Origin: Sulfitobacter sp. SK011
GTDB taxonomy: Bacteria > Pseudomonadota > Alphaproteobacteria > Rhodobacterales > Rhodobacteraceae
NCBI RefSeq assembly: GCF_003352065.1
Contig: NZ_CP025803.1
Coordinates: forward strand, 310,001-374,000
Direction: 5' to 3'
Length of the DNA: 64,000 nucleotides
Made by a program: the position numbers and the translations under genes. The notes under the pieces are model-generated. The model saw only the letters and a list, made by a program, of their open reading frames with translations. It searched no databases and had not been told where the DNA came from. The number at the start of each line of letters is the position of its first letter. Position 1 is the stretch's first letter. Below, in pieces: positions 63,892 through 64,000 of this stretch.

Positions 63892-64000
63892 GTGAGCCAG
63901 ACCGTTTTTGCACCTTGGGATGATCCTAACGAAAAGCCACTGATCCGGTTTGAGAATGTCACCAAGAAATTTGGCGAGTTTGTCGCCATCGACGATCTCA
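63892..64000 (+). CDS. potG: Polyamine ABC transporter ATP-binding protein, 5' end (partial)
   Basis: A GTG-started frame runs to the window edge for 36 codons: it begins VSQTVFAPWDDPNEKPLIRF and continues ENVTKKFGEFVAIDDL, the usual start of the PotG/PotA ABC domain before Walker A. AAAGAAG precedes the GTG. Its place after the PotF-type gene suggests a potFGHI order. Walker motifs lie beyond the window. Confidence 0.8.
   Translation, partial: MSQTVFAPWDDPNEKPLIRFENVTKKFGEFVAIDDL

Noticed and set aside
1..64000. CRISPR arrays, insertion sequences, prophage, tRNA or rRNA genes
   Set aside because: No regular spaced repeats, transposase or integrase genes, and no tRNA- or rRNA-like sequence were seen on reading the gaps.

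Overview
The window looks like a chromosomal segment of a heterotrophic alphaproteobacterium, most likely Rhodobacteraceae (marine Roseobacter group). The reasons are moderately high GC, two complete TRAP transporters, an aglEFGAK-type alpha-glucoside operon, a DUF1467/methylmalonyl-CoA epimerase pair, Hint-domain surface or secreted proteins, and many FCD-GntR and LysR regulators beside catabolic genes. This taxonomic call is inference from gene families; no rRNA or tRNA is present to confirm it.

Layout. (1) 1-2007: a partial exported protein runs off the left edge, followed by about 1.4 kb of gene-poor DNA. (2) 2008-16163: a catabolic gene set on the minus strand with a divergent GntR-FCD regulator. 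It holds a Gfo/Idh/MocA dehydrogenase, a TRAP transporter (DctP-Q-M), a dehydroshikimate dehydratase/HPPD-like fusion, a quinate/shikimate-type dehydrogenase, a citryl-CoA-lyase-like enzyme, an EamA transporter, a sugar-phosphate-isomerase-like protein, an acylating aldehyde dehydrogenase, a ThDP enzyme and an HpcH/HpaI aldolase. Most junctions overlap or are only a few bases apart. A 17-bp perfect palindrome before dctP, partly repeated before the regulator, is a candidate operator. (3) 16548-21998: LysR regulator, second TRAP transporter and a sulfatase without a signal peptide, suggesting import of a sulfated organic compound and hydrolysis in the cytoplasm. (4) 22034-32408: a regulator remnant, then mixed housekeeping and accessory genes (MFS, VOC enzyme, HDAC-like deacetylase, nitroreductase, EI24 protein, mce, response regulator, GNAT, hemerythrin, aspS).

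(5) 32124-35338: a tightly overlapping four-gene operon of a Tat-type FAD oxidase, a DUF4383 membrane protein, a membrane-anchored protein of unknown family and a small membrane protein. (6) 35513-44441: the alpha-glucoside system. A GH1 beta-glucosidase and LacI regulator diverge from aglE-F-G-A-K, with matching LacI operators on both sides of the divergent promoter region. (7) 44442-50325: small or decayed ORFs, an EamA exporter, a LysR/GST pair, and an XRE-cupin regulator with a beta-hydroxyacid dehydrogenase. (8) 50433-53110: two adjacent Hint-domain proteins, one with a degenerate Hint domain lacking the nucleophilic Cys. (9) 53383-60332: dapE, a DUF2064 glycosyltransferase-like protein, rnr, a GST with a divergent WYL regulator, and a lytic transglycosylase. 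(10) 60378-64000: a polyamine region with a class III aminotransferase, a GntR regulator, a PotF-type binding protein and the start of the PotG-type ATPase, which runs off the right edge.

The least explained parts are the composite pathway in region 2, the FAD-oxidase operon in region 5 and the Hint pair in region 8. Several small ORFs not obvious at normal length cut-offs were found by reading intergenic DNA directly; they are marked with low to moderate confidence.
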